From positions 2,046,001 to 2,110,000 of the forward strand of contig CM066294.1 in assembly GCA_033816765.1 (NCBI GenBank): DNA of 64,000 nucleotides, in the 5' to 3' direction. Below the pieces are notes generated by a model. It saw only the letters and a list, made by a program, of their open reading frames with translations, was not told where the DNA came from and did no database searches. Below, in pieces: positions 63,605 through 64,000 of the stretch. Both the position numbers and the translations under genes were made by a program. Every line of letters starts with the position of its first letter. The stretch's first letter is position 1. The DNA is from Nothopassalora personata (taxonomy: Eukaryota; Ascomycota; Dothideomycetes; Mycosphaerellales; Mycosphaerellaceae).

Positions 63605-64000
63605 TGGTCATGGTGGCTTTGTTAGCGTTTTGTTCGGCATAGCATGGCATGGGTGAGGTCCTCACGGATCTGGGCGGAGTGGATGGCAATGGCATGGGCT
63701 CGGGCTTGGGTGTACATAGTGTACAATGATGTAGTATATCCGCACATCCGACTAAGATCAGAGGTGTTGTCCAATACTATTCCACAAGCACGAAGTGTCT
63801 CCAAAAATCAAGACAACTAGCATCGCCACCATGGATTGCCAAAACAAATCCCCTACGAACACAGGTCGGGATTGACCTCAGAGGTCGAAGAGACACGTCC
63901 AGCATATTCAGAGCTCGCTCTGCACGACCTAAAGCGCCGTATCGTTGAGGCGATGCTGATCTTCGGATGGTCGCAGAACTTGGGCGATCCATATCTCCTG
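63605..64000. other. Right-edge sequence, no gene called
   Basis: VIP1 3' UTR, then about 250 bp. A Kozak-like CCACCATGG at 63829 opens a plus frame that stops after 14 codons unless an intron follows. A minus frame (63777-63992) is also open. Both could belong to a gene beyond the right edge. Confidence 0.35.

Noticed and set aside
1..64000. Search for tRNA genes, CRISPR arrays, rRNA and intact transposons
   Set aside because: No T-loop plus anticodon arrangement, regular spacer repeats, rRNA-like sequence, or transposase or reverse-transcriptase motifs were seen by eye; a tRNA or repeat scan would be needed to be certain.

Overview
The window looks like a chromosome segment of a filamentous ascomycete (Pezizomycotina). 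The evidence is short introns of about 50-130 nt with GT donors, CTAAC/CTGAC branch sites and AG acceptors, plus fungal-specific proteins: the NUXM-type 21 kDa complex I subunit, DASH Duo1, a KapC-type bZIP, a DUF2458 protein and a PIR-like wall protein. A Dothideomycete is my best guess from protein style and from decayed gene copies with repeat-induced-point-mutation (RIP)-like changes. I cannot name a genus from the sequence.

Layout. 1-4.1 kb: the spliceosomal helicase Aquarius/Cwf11 (cut by the left edge), divergent from NUXM. 4.4-8.1 kb: a graveyard with a RING-finger relic, an F-box-like relic and an inactive E2-like relic, separated by AT-rich RIP-like sequence. 8.9-10.4 kb: an intact protein of unknown function. 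10.9-14.3 kb: a decayed Gln/Pro-rich gene and sequence with no clear gene. 14.4-18.4 kb: a small conserved hydrophilic protein, DUO1 and a disordered basic protein. 19.2-21.9 kb: four tandem, all damaged, copies of a short F-box-like gene. 22.0-24.6 kb: a sulfite-oxidase-family molybdoenzyme and a small mitochondrial membrane protein. 24.9-29.0 kb: two tandem decayed F-box genes and another frameshifted gene. 29.3-35.7 kb: two conserved unknown proteins, an alkyltransferase-like DNA-damage sensor and CWC26/Bud13. 35.9-38.1 kb: a broken F-box gene and weak genes. 38.1-43.4 kb: a COX14-like protein, a DUF2458 protein and a GPI-anchored, Kex2-site-rich wall protein. 44-50.5 kb: a decayed multi-pass membrane protein gene, one intact type I membrane protein and relics. 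51-63.6 kb: KapC bZIP, an unknown protein, an intact small F-box-like protein, UTP21 and VIP1.

The intact genes form no pathway. They are housekeeping functions: splicing (AQR, CWC26), ribosome biogenesis (UTP21), respiration (NUXM, COX14-like), mitosis (DUO1), inositol pyrophosphates (VIP1) and DNA-damage recognition (ATL). Many are arranged as divergent pairs with short shared promoters. Between them lie islands of decaying F-box-like and other accessory genes, so the most distinctive property of the window is repeated birth and death of F-box-like genes. I found no tRNA, rRNA, CRISPR array or intact transposon, and no convincing new multi-gene system.
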